Shown piece after piece: positions 1 to 6,439 of a DNA stretch of 18,759 nucleotides. The stretch spans positions 1-18,759 of the forward strand of contig DATCCR010000002.1 of assembly GCA_036511155.1 (NCBI GenBank), in the 5' to 3' direction. The DNA comes from Bog-756 sp036511155. Lineage in GTDB: Bacteria; Actinomycetota; Acidimicrobiia; Acidimicrobiales; RAAP-2. The position numbers and the translations under genes were made by a program. The stretch's first letter is position 1. The number at the start of each line of letters is the position of its first letter. The notes under the pieces are model-generated. The model was not told where the DNA came from and did not search any database. It saw only the letters and a program-made list of their open reading frames with translations.

Positions 1-702
1 CTCGAGGCCGACCACCGACGGGACGCCGGGCGGGCGGTCCCAGTGCTCGAGGGGCCACCGGCGAGCCACGGCCACCGCGGTCAGCCGGGGGTCGGCGTTC
101 AACGGGTGGGCGTGGCCCACCGCGCTGAGGAGCGGGACGTCGAAGAAGCTGTCGGAGTAGGCGTGGCACCCGGCCAGGTCGATGCCGCGCCCGGCCGCCC
201 ATTCGCGGGCCGCGTCCCGCTTGCCCATGCCCCAGATGAACTTGCCGACCAGGCGCCCGGTGTAGCGACCGTCGACCTCCTGGTAGCGGGTGGCGATGAC
301 GTCGTCGAAGCCCAGGGCGCGGGCCAGCGGGTCGACCAGATCGTGGGGCGATGTGGTGGCGAGCACCAGGAGCCGTCCCTCGGCCCGGTGGGCGGCCAGG
401 CAGTCGATGGCCCAGGACTGGACCAGGTCGATGAGGTCCTCGACCGAGGCCTCGCCGGCGGCACGCACGGAGGCGGACGACCGGCCCTTCATGAGGCGGG
501 CGGCGGCACGGGCCAGGCTCATGAAGGGCACTGTTTCGCCGAACGAGTTGTAGAAGCCGTAGAGGTAGCGCTCGCCGGGCAGTTTGCGGCCGGCAGGCAG
601 GACCCCCTCGGCCACCATGGCGGCCTGCACGATCGGGCCCGAGGCCGAGCGGATCAGCGTGCGGTCGAGGTCGACGAAGACGGCACCGGTGGCGTCGGTC
701 AT
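1..702 (-). CDS. HAD-IB family phosphatase (SerB-like), C-terminus cut by window edge
   Basis: A 234-codon open frame runs from ATG at 702 off the left edge with no stop. The HAD signature is complete: motif I DLDRTL (Asp11 nucleophile, Asp13), motif II in ATTSP (about residues 115-119), motif III Lys in VGKFIWGMGKRD (152-162), and motif IV YSDSFFDVPLL (182-192). The long insert between motifs I and II is the helical cap of the HAD-IB (phosphoserine phosphatase-like) group, so it is probably a cytoplasmic phosphomonoesterase; the substrate cannot be told. Some actinobacterial members carry an acyltransferase domain after the HAD domain, and the missing end prevents checking. The gene lies about 110 bp downstream of the 6C RNA on the same strand. 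As I recall, 6C RNA also neighbours a HAD-type gene in mycobacteria, which supports both calls. Family is confident; substrate is unknown. Confidence 0.88.
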   Translation of the reverse strand, partial: MTDATGAVFVDLDRTLIRSASGPIVQAAMVAEGVLPAGRKLPGERYLYGFYNSFGETVPFMSLARAAARLMKGRSSASVRAAGEASVEDLIDLVQSWAIDCLAAHRAEGRLLVLATTSPHDLVDPLARALGFDDVIATRYQEVDGRYTGRLVGKFIWGMGKRDAAREWAAGRGIDLAGCHAYSDSFFDVPLLSAVGHAHPLNADPRLTAVAVARRWPLEHWDRPPGVPSVVGLE

Positions 703-810
703 GCCCTCAACCTACTGCCGGGCAACCCGGATCGGGGCGGGATGCCGTGCGCATCGGGCACCCGGTGCAGGGGATGCCCGTCACCGCCCCGGATACCGCC
801 CCTGGACGCG

Positions 811-898
811 GCAAAGGGACCACCGGGGGGGGAGAGGTGGTCCCTTCGCACTGACAACACGAGGAAAGGAGGGGGATTCCTATGTCCTGTGGTCGTGA
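811..898 (-). ncRNA. 6C RNA (small RNA with two C-loop hairpins)
   Basis: Read on the minus strand, this segment has two hairpins with C-rich loops, the defining feature of the actinobacterial 6C RNA family (Rfam RF01066 from memory). Hairpin 1 has a 5-bp stem AGGAA/TTCCT (881-877 with 866-862) around a 10-nt loop containing CCCCC. Hairpin 2 has a perfect 11-bp stem AAGGGACCACC/GGTGGTCCCTT (846-836 with 824-814) around an 11-nt loop with eight consecutive C. It is followed by UUU at 815-813, so hairpin 2 probably also ends the transcript. The 5' end is inferred from a promoter at 904-932. In mycobacteria 6C RNA is thought to pair through its C-rich loops with G-rich mRNA sites; that role is carried over, not seen here. 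Exact ends are estimates. Confidence 0.85.
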
Positions 899-903
899 AG
901 TAA

Positions 904-932
904 ATGTATAACAACCGCGAGCAATCAGTCAA
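904..932 (-). promoter_or_regulatory. Sigma-A-type promoter of the 6C RNA
   Basis: On the minus strand, TTGACT (932-927) is followed after 16 nt by TATACA (910-905). This is close to the housekeeping -35/-10 consensus in an otherwise GC-rich genome and fits a start near 898, just before hairpin 1 of the 6C RNA. The AT-rich stretch 895-960 also holds the LysR start region, so the two divergent promoters must overlap. Confidence 0.75.
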
Positions 933-967
933 CCAGTTTGTCTAGATATCTGGTATCGTTTCAGACG

Positions 968-1882
968 ATGGAACTCCGACACCTCCAGGCACTGACGGCC
1001 ATCAGCGACCACGGGACCTTTTCGGCGGCCGCCGAGCACCTCGGCACGGTCCAGTCCAACATCTCGGCCCACGTGGCCCGGTTGGAGAAGGAGCTCGGGA
1101 CCCCGCTCATCGACCGGGCCGACGGGCGTCTCACCGAGGAGGGGATGGTCGTCGTGGCCCGGGCCCGGCGCATCCTGTCCGAACTGGACGCCCTGCTGTC
1201 CGACGTCGCCGCCTGCAAGGACGAGGTGACCGGGACCGTCCGGGTGGGGATGATCGGCACGACGGCACGGTGGCTGGTGCCGCGGCTGATGGACGCAGTG
1301 GCCCAGCGCCACCCCAAGCTCCGCCTGGTCATCGTGGAAGGCACCACCACCGGCCTCGAGCCCCAGCTGGCCAACGGTCAGCTCGACCTGGCCATCCTCC
1401 ACCTCCCGGTGAGCGGCAAGGACCTGGTGACCCGGCTCCTGTTCGAGGAGGACCTGATGCTGGTGGTGCCCGAGGGCCACGCCAAGGCGTCCCTCGACCA
1501 CCCGCTGACCCTCGAGGACCTGGCCGACCTCGAGCTGCTGCTGCCGCTTCCCGGAACCGCCTTCCGCGACGAGCTCGACGCCGTCACCCGGCCGCTCGGC
1601 ATCACGCTGCTGCCGGCCGCCGAAATCGACGGGCTGCGCCTCATCGCCTCGTTGACCTTCGAGGGCTACGGGCCGGCCATCCTGCCGGCCACCGCCATAC
1701 CGGGGTTCCTTCGGGACCGGTTCCGCCCGGTGCCGGTGTCGGGGCTCCCCCGCCGCCGGGTCGGTGTGGCCCAACGCAGCCGCGGGCTGCCCTCCGCGCC
1801 CACCCGCGCCCTCATCGACCTGCTGCGCACCACGGTGGCCCTGCCCGACGGCCGGCCCCAGGGGCTCCACGTCCCCGGCTGA
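968..1882 (+). CDS. LysR family transcriptional regulator
   Basis: A 304-residue protein of standard LysR length. The N-terminal winged helix-turn-helix begins MELRHLQALTAISDHGTFSAA and contains the typical QSNISAHVARLEKELGTPLIDR recognition region (about residues 28-50), followed by a linker helix and the effector-binding domain from about residue 90 (TVRVGMIGTTARWLVPRLM). The ATG at 968 starts exactly at the conserved family N-terminus; a TTG at 938 would add ten atypical residues. No Shine-Dalgarno is visible, but TATCGT (954-959) lies 8 nt before the ATG, so the mRNA may be leaderless. An 8-bp palindrome AGATATCT (944-951) just upstream could be part of an autoregulatory site. It diverges from the 6C RNA/HAD unit; its target and effector are unknown. 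Confidence 0.93.
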   Translation: MELRHLQALTAISDHGTFSAAAEHLGTVQSNISAHVARLEKELGTPLIDRADGRLTEEGMVVVARARRILSELDALLSDVAACKDEVTGTVRVGMIGTTARWLVPRLMDAVAQRHPKLRLVIVEGTTTGLEPQLANGQLDLAILHLPVSGKDLVTRLLFEEDLMLVVPEGHAKASLDHPLTLEDLADLELLLPLPGTAFRDELDAVTRPLGITLLPAAEIDGLRLIASLTFEGYGPAILPATAIPGFLRDRFRPVPVSGLPRRRVGVAQRSRGLPSAPTRALIDLLRTTVALPDGRPQGLHVPG

Positions 1883-1997
1883 TCCCCCGAACGGGCCCCG
1901 GGGCCTCCGTCCGTGCCGGCCAGGGGCCGCGACAGCTACGGTTGCGCCATCAACCTGGCAGGTCATCGGGACGTCCGGGAGATCAAGGAGGCGCCCC

Positions 1998-3734
1998 ATG
2001 GGCACACGCCACGTCGGACTCACACGCGCGGCCGTCGCCGCGATCGTCTGTGCCACGCCGTTCACGGCGGTGGCCCTCGACGCCAGCCCGGCTTCGGCGG
2101 CCGTCACCGTCGTCCGTCACACCCTTCCGGTGGCCGACCAGTCGGTCGAGCCCAACGGCATCGCCCAGGGCTCGGACGGCAACATCTGGTTCACCTACTC
2201 GTTCCGCCAGGATGTGGCCCGCATCACGCCGGCCGGCGTGGTCACCGACTTCCCCATCCCCACCTTCAACGCCGACTCCGGGCCCATGGCGGCCGGACCG
2301 GACGGTGCCCTGTGGTGGACGGAGTACCAGGCCAACAAGATCGCCCGCGTCTCCACCGCCGGCGTCGTCACCGAGTACTCGCTGCCGTCGGGGGGCAACC
2401 CGCAGTTCATCACCGCCGGACCGGACAACGCCCTGTGGTTCAGTGAGGCCGCCGCCCGGCGCATCGGCCGGATCGATACCAGCGGCACCATCACCGAGTT
2501 CGCCATCCCCGGCCCGAATCGGGGAGCCGAGGGCATCGCCAGCGGGTCCGACGGCGCCATCTGGTTCGCCGACCCCCTCAACGCCCGGGTGGGGCGCATC
2601 ACCACCACGGGGACCGTCAGCTACGTGAACATCCCGCCCCGGGGCGGGGTGGCGGTGCCCGGTCAGATGGCCGCCGGTCCGGACGGCAACCTGTGGGTGA
2701 CCGACGACCGGTCCATGATCGACCGCGTCACACCGGCCGGCGTGGTCACCGAGTTCCCCGATTCGGCCGCCTTCGGCGCCTCCATCACCGCCGGGCCGGA
2801 CGGCGCCCTGTGGCTCGGGACCGGATCGAACACCATCCAGCGGGTCACGACGGCGGGCGTGATCACCAACGAGGCCACGCTCACCGGCGAGGCCGGGCAG
2901 CTCACCACCGGCCCGGGCGGGTCGCTCTGGTGGACCATCCTCAACATCGGCGAGGTCGACTCGACCCAGCTCGGCACCCAGGGCTTCCGCACCGCCGGCG
3001 CCGACGGGAACGCCTACAGCTTCGGTGCCGACCCGTCCTTGGGCTCGCTCGTGAGCCTCGGCGTCCACCCGGCAGCGCCCGTCGTCGGACTCGCCTCGAC
3101 GTCCGCGGGGTACCGGATGGCCGGAACGGACGGCGCCGTCTACGTGTTCGGCACCGCCTCGTACCTGGGCTCCCTCCCCGGTCTGGCCATCGTCCCGGCC
3201 CGCCCGGTCGTCGGCATCTCCTCCCCGCCCTCCGGCACCGGGTACCGCCTGGCCGGAGCCGACGGCGGGGTCTACGGGTTCGGCGCACCGTTCCTCGGAT
3301 CGCTACCCGGCCTGCACGTCGTGCCCAACCAGCCGATCGTGGGCGTGGCCACCACCCCCAGCGGCCTCGGCTACTGGCTCGTCGGGGCCGACGGCGGGGT
3401 CTACGCCTTCGGCGATGCCGCCTACCTCGGGTCGCTGCCCGGGCTCCACATCGCGCCCAACCAGCCGATCGTGGGCGTGGCGCCGACGGCGTCCGGCCTC
3501 GGCTACTGGCTCGTCGGTGCCGACGGCGGGGTCTACGCCTTCGGCGACGCCGCCTTCTCCGGGTCGGCGCCGGGCTCCGGCGGGGCGCCCAGCCCCGTGG
3601 TGGGCATCGAGCCGACCCCGGACGGCGGGGGCTACTGGCTCGCCACGTCGAACGGCGCCGCACTCAACTTCGGCGACGCCTTCGCGTTCGCCAAGGTGAC
3701 CCCGACCGCTCCGGTGAGCGGCATCTCCGGCTGA
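1998..3734 (+). CDS. Secreted protein: Vgb-like seven-bladed propeller plus six C-terminal GYWLV-type repeats
   Basis: 578 residues, exported. ATG at 1998 is preceded by a strong AAGGAGG (1985-1991). Residues 1-35 form a signal peptide ending at ASA-AVT. Residues about 50-320 hold seven repeats centred on GPDGALWWTE-like motifs at 58, 100, 141, 183, 227, 267 and 305. That 38-44-residue spacing fits a seven-bladed propeller like virginiamycin B lyase (Vgb). The only His in this part is near residue 41, before the first blade, so the lyase active-site histidines appear absent and streptogramin cleavage is not supported. Residues 329-565 hold six different repeats of about 44 residues (GYWLVGADGGVYAFGDAAYLGS type, starting near 329, 371, 415, 458, 502, 545). 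The same repeat type ends the GH43-like protein at 14679-16331. Probably a surface or matrix protein that binds polymers; the role is unknown. Confidence 0.85.
   Translation: MGTRHVGLTRAAVAAIVCATPFTAVALDASPASAAVTVVRHTLPVADQSVEPNGIAQGSDGNIWFTYSFRQDVARITPAGVVTDFPIPTFNADSGPMAAGPDGALWWTEYQANKIARVSTAGVVTEYSLPSGGNPQFITAGPDNALWFSEAAARRIGRIDTSGTITEFAIPGPNRGAEGIASGSDGAIWFADPLNARVGRITTTGTVSYVNIPPRGGVAVPGQMAAGPDGNLWVTDDRSMIDRVTPAGVVTEFPDSAAFGASITAGPDGALWLGTGSNTIQRVTTAGVITNEATLTGEAGQLTTGPGGSLWWTILNIGEVDSTQLGTQGFRTAGADGNAYSFGADPSLGSLVSLGVHPAAPVVGLASTSAGYRMAGTDGAVYVFGTASYLGSLPGLAIVPARPVVGISSPPSGTGYRLAGADGGVYGFGAPFLGSLPGLHVVPNQPIVGVATTPSGLGYWLVGADGGVYAFGDAAYLGSLPGLHIAPNQPIVGVAPTASGLGYWLVGADGGVYAFGDAAFSGSAPGSGGAPSPVVGIEPTPDGGGYWLATSNGAALNFGDAFAFAKVTPTAPVSGISG
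3294..3580 (+). repeat. 132-bp-period coding repeat
   Basis: Within the C-terminal half of the preceding gene, adjacent repeat units are nearly identical at DNA level. For example, the segment beginning GCCCAACCAGCCGATCGTGG occurs at 3323 and again at 3455, exactly 132 bp (44 codons) apart, and the GGCTACTGGCTCGTCGG segments follow the same period. This indicates recent unit duplication or gene conversion among repeats. Confidence 0.75.
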
Positions 3735-3753
3735 CCGGCGGGGCCCTTCCTGC

Positions 3754-4425
3754 TCAGTTGTGCGTGGGGTCTGCCGGAAAGCTCGACACCAACGCCAGCG
3801 CTCCGCCCTGGCGCTTCAGCACCCGCCGCCACAGGCCCCCGGGATCGGCCGAGATGGGGTCGCGGGCCTCGGCCCGGACCACGTACCACGATCCTTCGTC
3901 GATCTCCTCCTCGAGCTGGCCCGGCTCCCAGCCGGCGTAGCCGCTGAACAGGCGGGCCCCCACGATCGAACCGGCGAATGCAGCGGGGTCGGCCCCGAGG
4001 TCGACGGTACCCACCGGCCGGTCGTCGTCGACCAGCAGTCGCCACCCAGCCGGGCGGCTGGGCGCCCCCGCTTCGGCGTCGGCCCGGGAGGCCAGTCGAA
4101 CCAGGCCGATCAGCGAGTTCCGGGACACCGGCCCGCCGGTGAACAGCTCGGCCGGGGCCGTGGCCGCATCGTGCCACTGCGGCAGCAGCTGGTCGACGGC
4201 CACGCCACCGGGCCGGTCGATGACCACGCCCAGGGCGCCCGGGACCCCGTGGTCGAGCAGGACGATCACCCGCCTCGAGAAGTTGGGGTCGTCGACGGCC
4301 GGGGTGGCGATGAGCAGGTACCCGGCCAGCGAGTCGGGCGCCGACTCGCCGGCGTAGGGGTCGAACTCGCTGAACGGATCGATCGGCACGTCTAGATGAT
4401 GGCCCACCGGTTCAGGGTCCGGCAC
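3754..4425 (-). CDS. YqgE/AlgH family protein (UPF0301)
   Basis: 223 residues from GTG at 4425; the family core is usually about 185-200. The core starts at SLAGYLLIATPAVDDPNFSRRV (about residue 32) and includes the typical LLDHGVPGALGVVIDRP, the ELFTGGPVSRNSLIGLVR segment and SGYAGWEPGQLEEEI. The start is uncertain because in-frame GTG codons also occur at 4407 and 4389; all lie before the core. The biochemical function of the family is not established; AlgH was named for an effect on alginate genes in Pseudomonas. It is convergent with the propeller gene (19 bp between stops). Confidence 0.9.
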   Translation of the reverse strand: MPDPEPVGHHLDVPIDPFSEFDPYAGESAPDSLAGYLLIATPAVDDPNFSRRVIVLLDHGVPGALGVVIDRPGGVAVDQLLPQWHDAATAPAELFTGGPVSRNSLIGLVRLASRADAEAGAPSRPAGWRLLVDDDRPVGTVDLGADPAAFAGSIVGARLFSGYAGWEPGQLEEEIDEGSWYVVRAEARDPISADPGGLWRRVLKRQGGALALVSSFPADPTHN

Positions 4426-4438
4426 ACCCGGGCGCCGG

Positions 4439-4543
4439 TCAGACCGCCGGGGCCACCTTGCCGCAGATGCCGAGGAGCGCCGCCTCCCCGACGAGCTCGG
4501 CGGTGTCGACGACGTGTCGGACCACCGGTCGGACCTGCCGCAC
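4439..4543 (-). CDS. Possible 34-residue small ORF upstream of the YqgE gene
   Basis: A short frame on the minus strand encodes a peptide ending HVVDTAELVGEAALLGICGK followed by VAPAV. From GTG at 4543 to the stop, 32 of 34 sense codons end in G or C while second positions are mixed, the codon pattern of real genes here. Upstream of 4543 that bias fades, so this start is preferred over the ATG at 4591. The stop lies 13 bp before the YqgE start, consistent with an operon. The end faintly recalls the first half of small actinobacterial DUF3039 proteins (…ALCGKV…), but the second CxxC is missing, so it could be a remnant. No Shine-Dalgarno is seen. Confidence 0.35.
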   Translation of the reverse strand: MRQVRPVVRHVVDTAELVGEAALLGICGKVAPAV

Positions 4544-4589
4544 TCGGCAACGAATGGCGCGGCACGCCCCCGTCGGTGAGGCTGTGGCC

Positions 4590-5390
4590 ATGGCCCTCGT
4601 CACCGTCACCACACCCGCTCCCCATGTACGCACCATCACCCTCGACAACCCCGCCCGCCTGAACTCGATGTCGTTCGCCCTGGTGGGCGACCTCTACGCC
4701 GCCATCGCCGAGGTGGCCGCCGACAACGACTGCCGGGTGGTGGTCCTGACCGGTGCCGGCCGGGCGTTCTGCTCGGGCCTGGAACTCGAGCACGCCGGCC
4801 TCCCGCCCGGTGCCGAGGACCTCGGTCGCCACCGGATGGGCCTGCGGGCCATGGAGTTCATGGGTGGCGTCGTGCCCGCCCTGCGCAACATGCCCCAGCC
4901 GGTCGTCGCCGCCATCAAGGGACCCGCCTACGGCGGCGGCATGTGCCTCAGCCTGGGGGCTGACATCCGGCTGGCCGGCCGATCGGCCGTATTCTGCGGC
5001 GCCGGGATCACCAACGGGTTGACCGGGTGCGAGCTCGGCGTCAGCTGGCTCCTCCCCCGGGCCGTCGGGACGTCCCGGTCCAACGAGATCCTCCTGACCG
5101 GCCGCAAGGTCGAGGCCGACGAGGCCGAGCGGATCGGACTGGTCTCCCAGGTCATGGCGGACGACGAGGTCCTCGACCGGGCCCTGGAGATGGCCACCCA
5201 CATGGTCTCGCTCAGCCCGCTCGGACTGACGCTGACCAAGGACACCCTGTGGGGCGCCCTCGAGGTGGGGAGCCTCCAGACCGCCGTCGACCTGGAGAAC
5301 CGGACCCAGCTGCTGGCCGGGTTCACCGGCAACCTGAACGAGGCCGCCGCCGCCTTCAAGGAGAAGCGGCGCCCCGTGTACACGGAGTAG
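4590..5390 (+). CDS. Enoyl-CoA hydratase/isomerase family (crotonase-fold) protein
   Basis: 266 residues, normal family length. ATG at 4590 follows GGTGAGG (4575-4581) by 8 nt and starts at the family N-terminus ALVTVTTPAPHVRTITLDNP. The oxyanion-hole segments are present: GRAFCSGLELEHAG (about residues 55-68) and YGGGMCLSLGADIRLA (about 112-127). The two catalytic glutamates of canonical enoyl-CoA hydratase appear replaced: GGGCEL of the rat enzyme corresponds to GGGMCL, and QPEI to GAGI. An acidic residue lies instead in GLTGCELGVSWLLPRAVG. I recall the same pattern in an actinobacterial EchA-like subgroup. It therefore probably acts on a CoA thioester but may not be a simple beta-oxidation hydratase. 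A small CxxC protein follows after 4 bp. Confidence 0.9.
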   Translation: MALVTVTTPAPHVRTITLDNPARLNSMSFALVGDLYAAIAEVAADNDCRVVVLTGAGRAFCSGLELEHAGLPPGAEDLGRHRMGLRAMEFMGGVVPALRNMPQPVVAAIKGPAYGGGMCLSLGADIRLAGRSAVFCGAGITNGLTGCELGVSWLLPRAVGTSRSNEILLTGRKVEADEAERIGLVSQVMADDEVLDRALEMATHMVSLSPLGLTLTKDTLWGALEVGSLQTAVDLENRTQLLAGFTGNLNEAAAAFKEKRRPVYTE

Positions 5391-5394
5391 CGCG

Positions 5395-5625
5395 GTGGCC
5401 AAGGCCAGAAGGGGCAGGAAGCCGGTCCGCAGACCCCGCGATCCGGATGCCGGCGGAGGGCAGCGCGAGCACTGGCGGGCCGACGGGGCGCCCAAGTCGG
5501 CCTACCCGTCGGCCGACGACGCCAACCGCTACGGGCTGCAGGCGCTCCTCGAGGACGGCGTGCAGCTCGAGCCCTATGTGTGCGGGATCTGCGGCCACTG
5601 GCACCTGGGGAACCGTCGGGACTGA
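5395..5625 (+). CDS. Small conserved protein with C-terminal CxxC-xH-xH motif
   Basis: 76 residues from GTG at 5395, four bases after the stop of the crotonase-fold gene; the GGAG ending that gene (CACGGAGTAG) serves as ribosome binding site, so the two are probably translationally coupled. The N-terminus is rich in Arg and Lys. A helical segment SAYPSADDANRYGLQALLED is followed by EPYVCGICGHWHLGNRRD, with Cys63, Cys66, His68 and His70 as a likely metal site. Small proteins with this layout (a DAN-type helix, then YxCxxCxxWHL) are widespread in bacteria; I know no proven function. Confidence 0.75.
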   Translation: MAKARRGRKPVRRPRDPDAGGGQREHWRADGAPKSAYPSADDANRYGLQALLEDGVQLEPYVCGICGHWHLGNRRD

Positions 5626-5628
5626 GCC

Positions 5629-5648
5629 CGGCTCGCCCGAGCGAGCCG
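5629..5648 (+). terminator. Hairpin terminator candidate
   Basis: A perfect 8-bp stem CGGCTCGC/GCGAGCCG closes a CCGA tetraloop, beginning 3 bp after the stop of the small CxxC gene. There is no T-tract, which is common for actinobacterial terminators. It would separate the crotonase operon from the tetR unit. Confidence 0.5.
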
Positions 5649-5762
5649 TGATCGCCGTCCCCGGCGCCGACCGTGGGGTCCGCAGTGTGGCGTCCTCGAG
5701 GTCGATCGGGTGGCCCCCCGAGACCGGAATACGCACCCCGGCTGCTTCGCCGACTCGGTGGG

Positions 5763-5790
5763 TCACTATACCGTCCGGACGGTATAGTGA
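5763..5790 (+). promoter_or_regulatory. 28-bp perfect palindrome: TetR operator overlapping its promoter
   Basis: Both strands read TCACTATACCGTCC from the ends to the centre, so all 28 bp are self-complementary. It ends 4 bp before the tetR ATG. TATAGT (5783-5788), within the palindrome, lies 6 nt before that ATG, the usual arrangement for a leaderless actinobacterial mRNA; no Shine-Dalgarno is present. Binding of the regulator here would block its own promoter and that of the overlapping MFS gene. The identity of the binding protein is inferred from position. Confidence 0.85.
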
Positions 5791-5794
5791 GTGC

Positions 5795-6439
5795 ATGGCA
5801 CCCAGTACCACCCCCACTTCGTCGCGGGCGCGAGGCACCCACGTGCCCGCCCACCGGGACAGTGGCTCCACCAAGCGGCGCATCCTCGACGCCGCCGAGC
5901 AGGTCGTGCTGCGCGACGGGGTCGGCCACCTGACCCTCGAGGCGGCGGCGGCCGAGGCCGGACTGTCCAAGGGAGGCGTGCTGTACCACTACCCCTCCCG
6001 CGACGCCCTGGTGGCGGCCATGGTGACCCGCATCATCCAGGAGTTCGAGGAGGACATCGCCGCGTACCTGCCCGAGCCCGGCTCACCCGAGGCCGGCCGC
6101 CCCGGCGCCTACGCGCGCGCCTACGTCCGCGCCACCCTGGCGCCGGCCGCCCCCGGCCAGGAACGCCTGGGCGCCGCCCTGCTGGCCGCCGCCGCGGCCG
6201 AGCCGGAACTGCTCATCCCCCTCCAGGAGGCGGCAGACGGCTGGCAGGCGCGGCTCGTCGACGACGGGCTCGACCCCGCCCTTGCCACCGTCATCCGCCT
6301 GGCCTGCGACGGTCTGTGGCTGTGCGACCTGTTCGGCCTGGCCTCGCCCCAGGGGCCGCTGCGCGCCCAGGTGGGGTCCGCCGTCGAACAGATGACCGTC
6401 GGGCAGGGGAACTCCGCCCGGACAGCCGGAGCGTCGTGA
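5795..6439 (+). CDS. TetR/AcrR family transcriptional regulator
   Basis: 214 residues. After a short tail, residues about 27-75 form the TetR DNA-binding domain: TKRRILDAAEQVVLRDGVG, then LTLEAAAAEAGLSKGGVLYH and YPSRDALVAAMV. The rest is an alpha-helical ligand and dimer domain without recognisable specificity. ATG at 5795 is chosen because it lies directly after the operator-promoter palindrome and leaves a normal N-terminus; upstream in-frame sequence is not protein-like. The stop overlaps the MFS start by one base. It is most likely a local repressor of itself and the exporter, released when an exported compound binds. Confidence 0.93.
   Translation: MAPSTTPTSSRARGTHVPAHRDSGSTKRRILDAAEQVVLRDGVGHLTLEAAAAEAGLSKGGVLYHYPSRDALVAAMVTRIIQEFEEDIAAYLPEPGSPEAGRPGAYARAYVRATLAPAAPGQERLGAALLAAAAAEPELLIPLQEAADGWQARLVDDGLDPALATVIRLACDGLWLCDLFGLASPQGPLRAQVGSAVEQMTVGQGNSARTAGAS

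Noticed and set aside
814..846. The 11-bp hairpin read as a plus-strand terminator or attenuator for the LysR gene.
   Set aside because: It lies over 100 bp before LysR with no gene ending into it on the plus strand; on the minus strand it is hairpin 2 of the 6C RNA.
43..903. A 286-codon plus-strand frame over the HAD gene and the 6C RNA.
   Set aside because: Its product is low-complexity and matches nothing, while the opposite strand carries all HAD motifs.
882..911. A nine-codon plus-strand ORF (MSCGREVNV) preceded by a strong GGAAAGGAGG Shine-Dalgarno-like stretch, like a leader peptide.
   Set aside because: The purine-rich stretch is the complement of the first C-loop hairpin of the 6C RNA, and the ORF covers the 6C start and promoter. 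The minus-strand RNA explains the sequence better.
1894..1905. A 12-bp palindrome GGCCCCGGGGCC just after the LysR stop as a terminator.
   Set aside because: It has no room for a loop beyond 4 nt with a 4-bp stem and no T-tract; such palindromes are expected by chance at this GC content.
1998..2960. Virginiamycin B lyase (antibiotic resistance) as the product name.
   Set aside because: The blades lack the active-site histidines and the protein is exported with an added repeat domain.
2941..3663. A 240-codon minus-strand frame extremely rich in Arg.
   Set aside because: It is antisense to the repeat part of the propeller gene; the Arg-rich composition is an artefact of GC-rich repeats read backwards.
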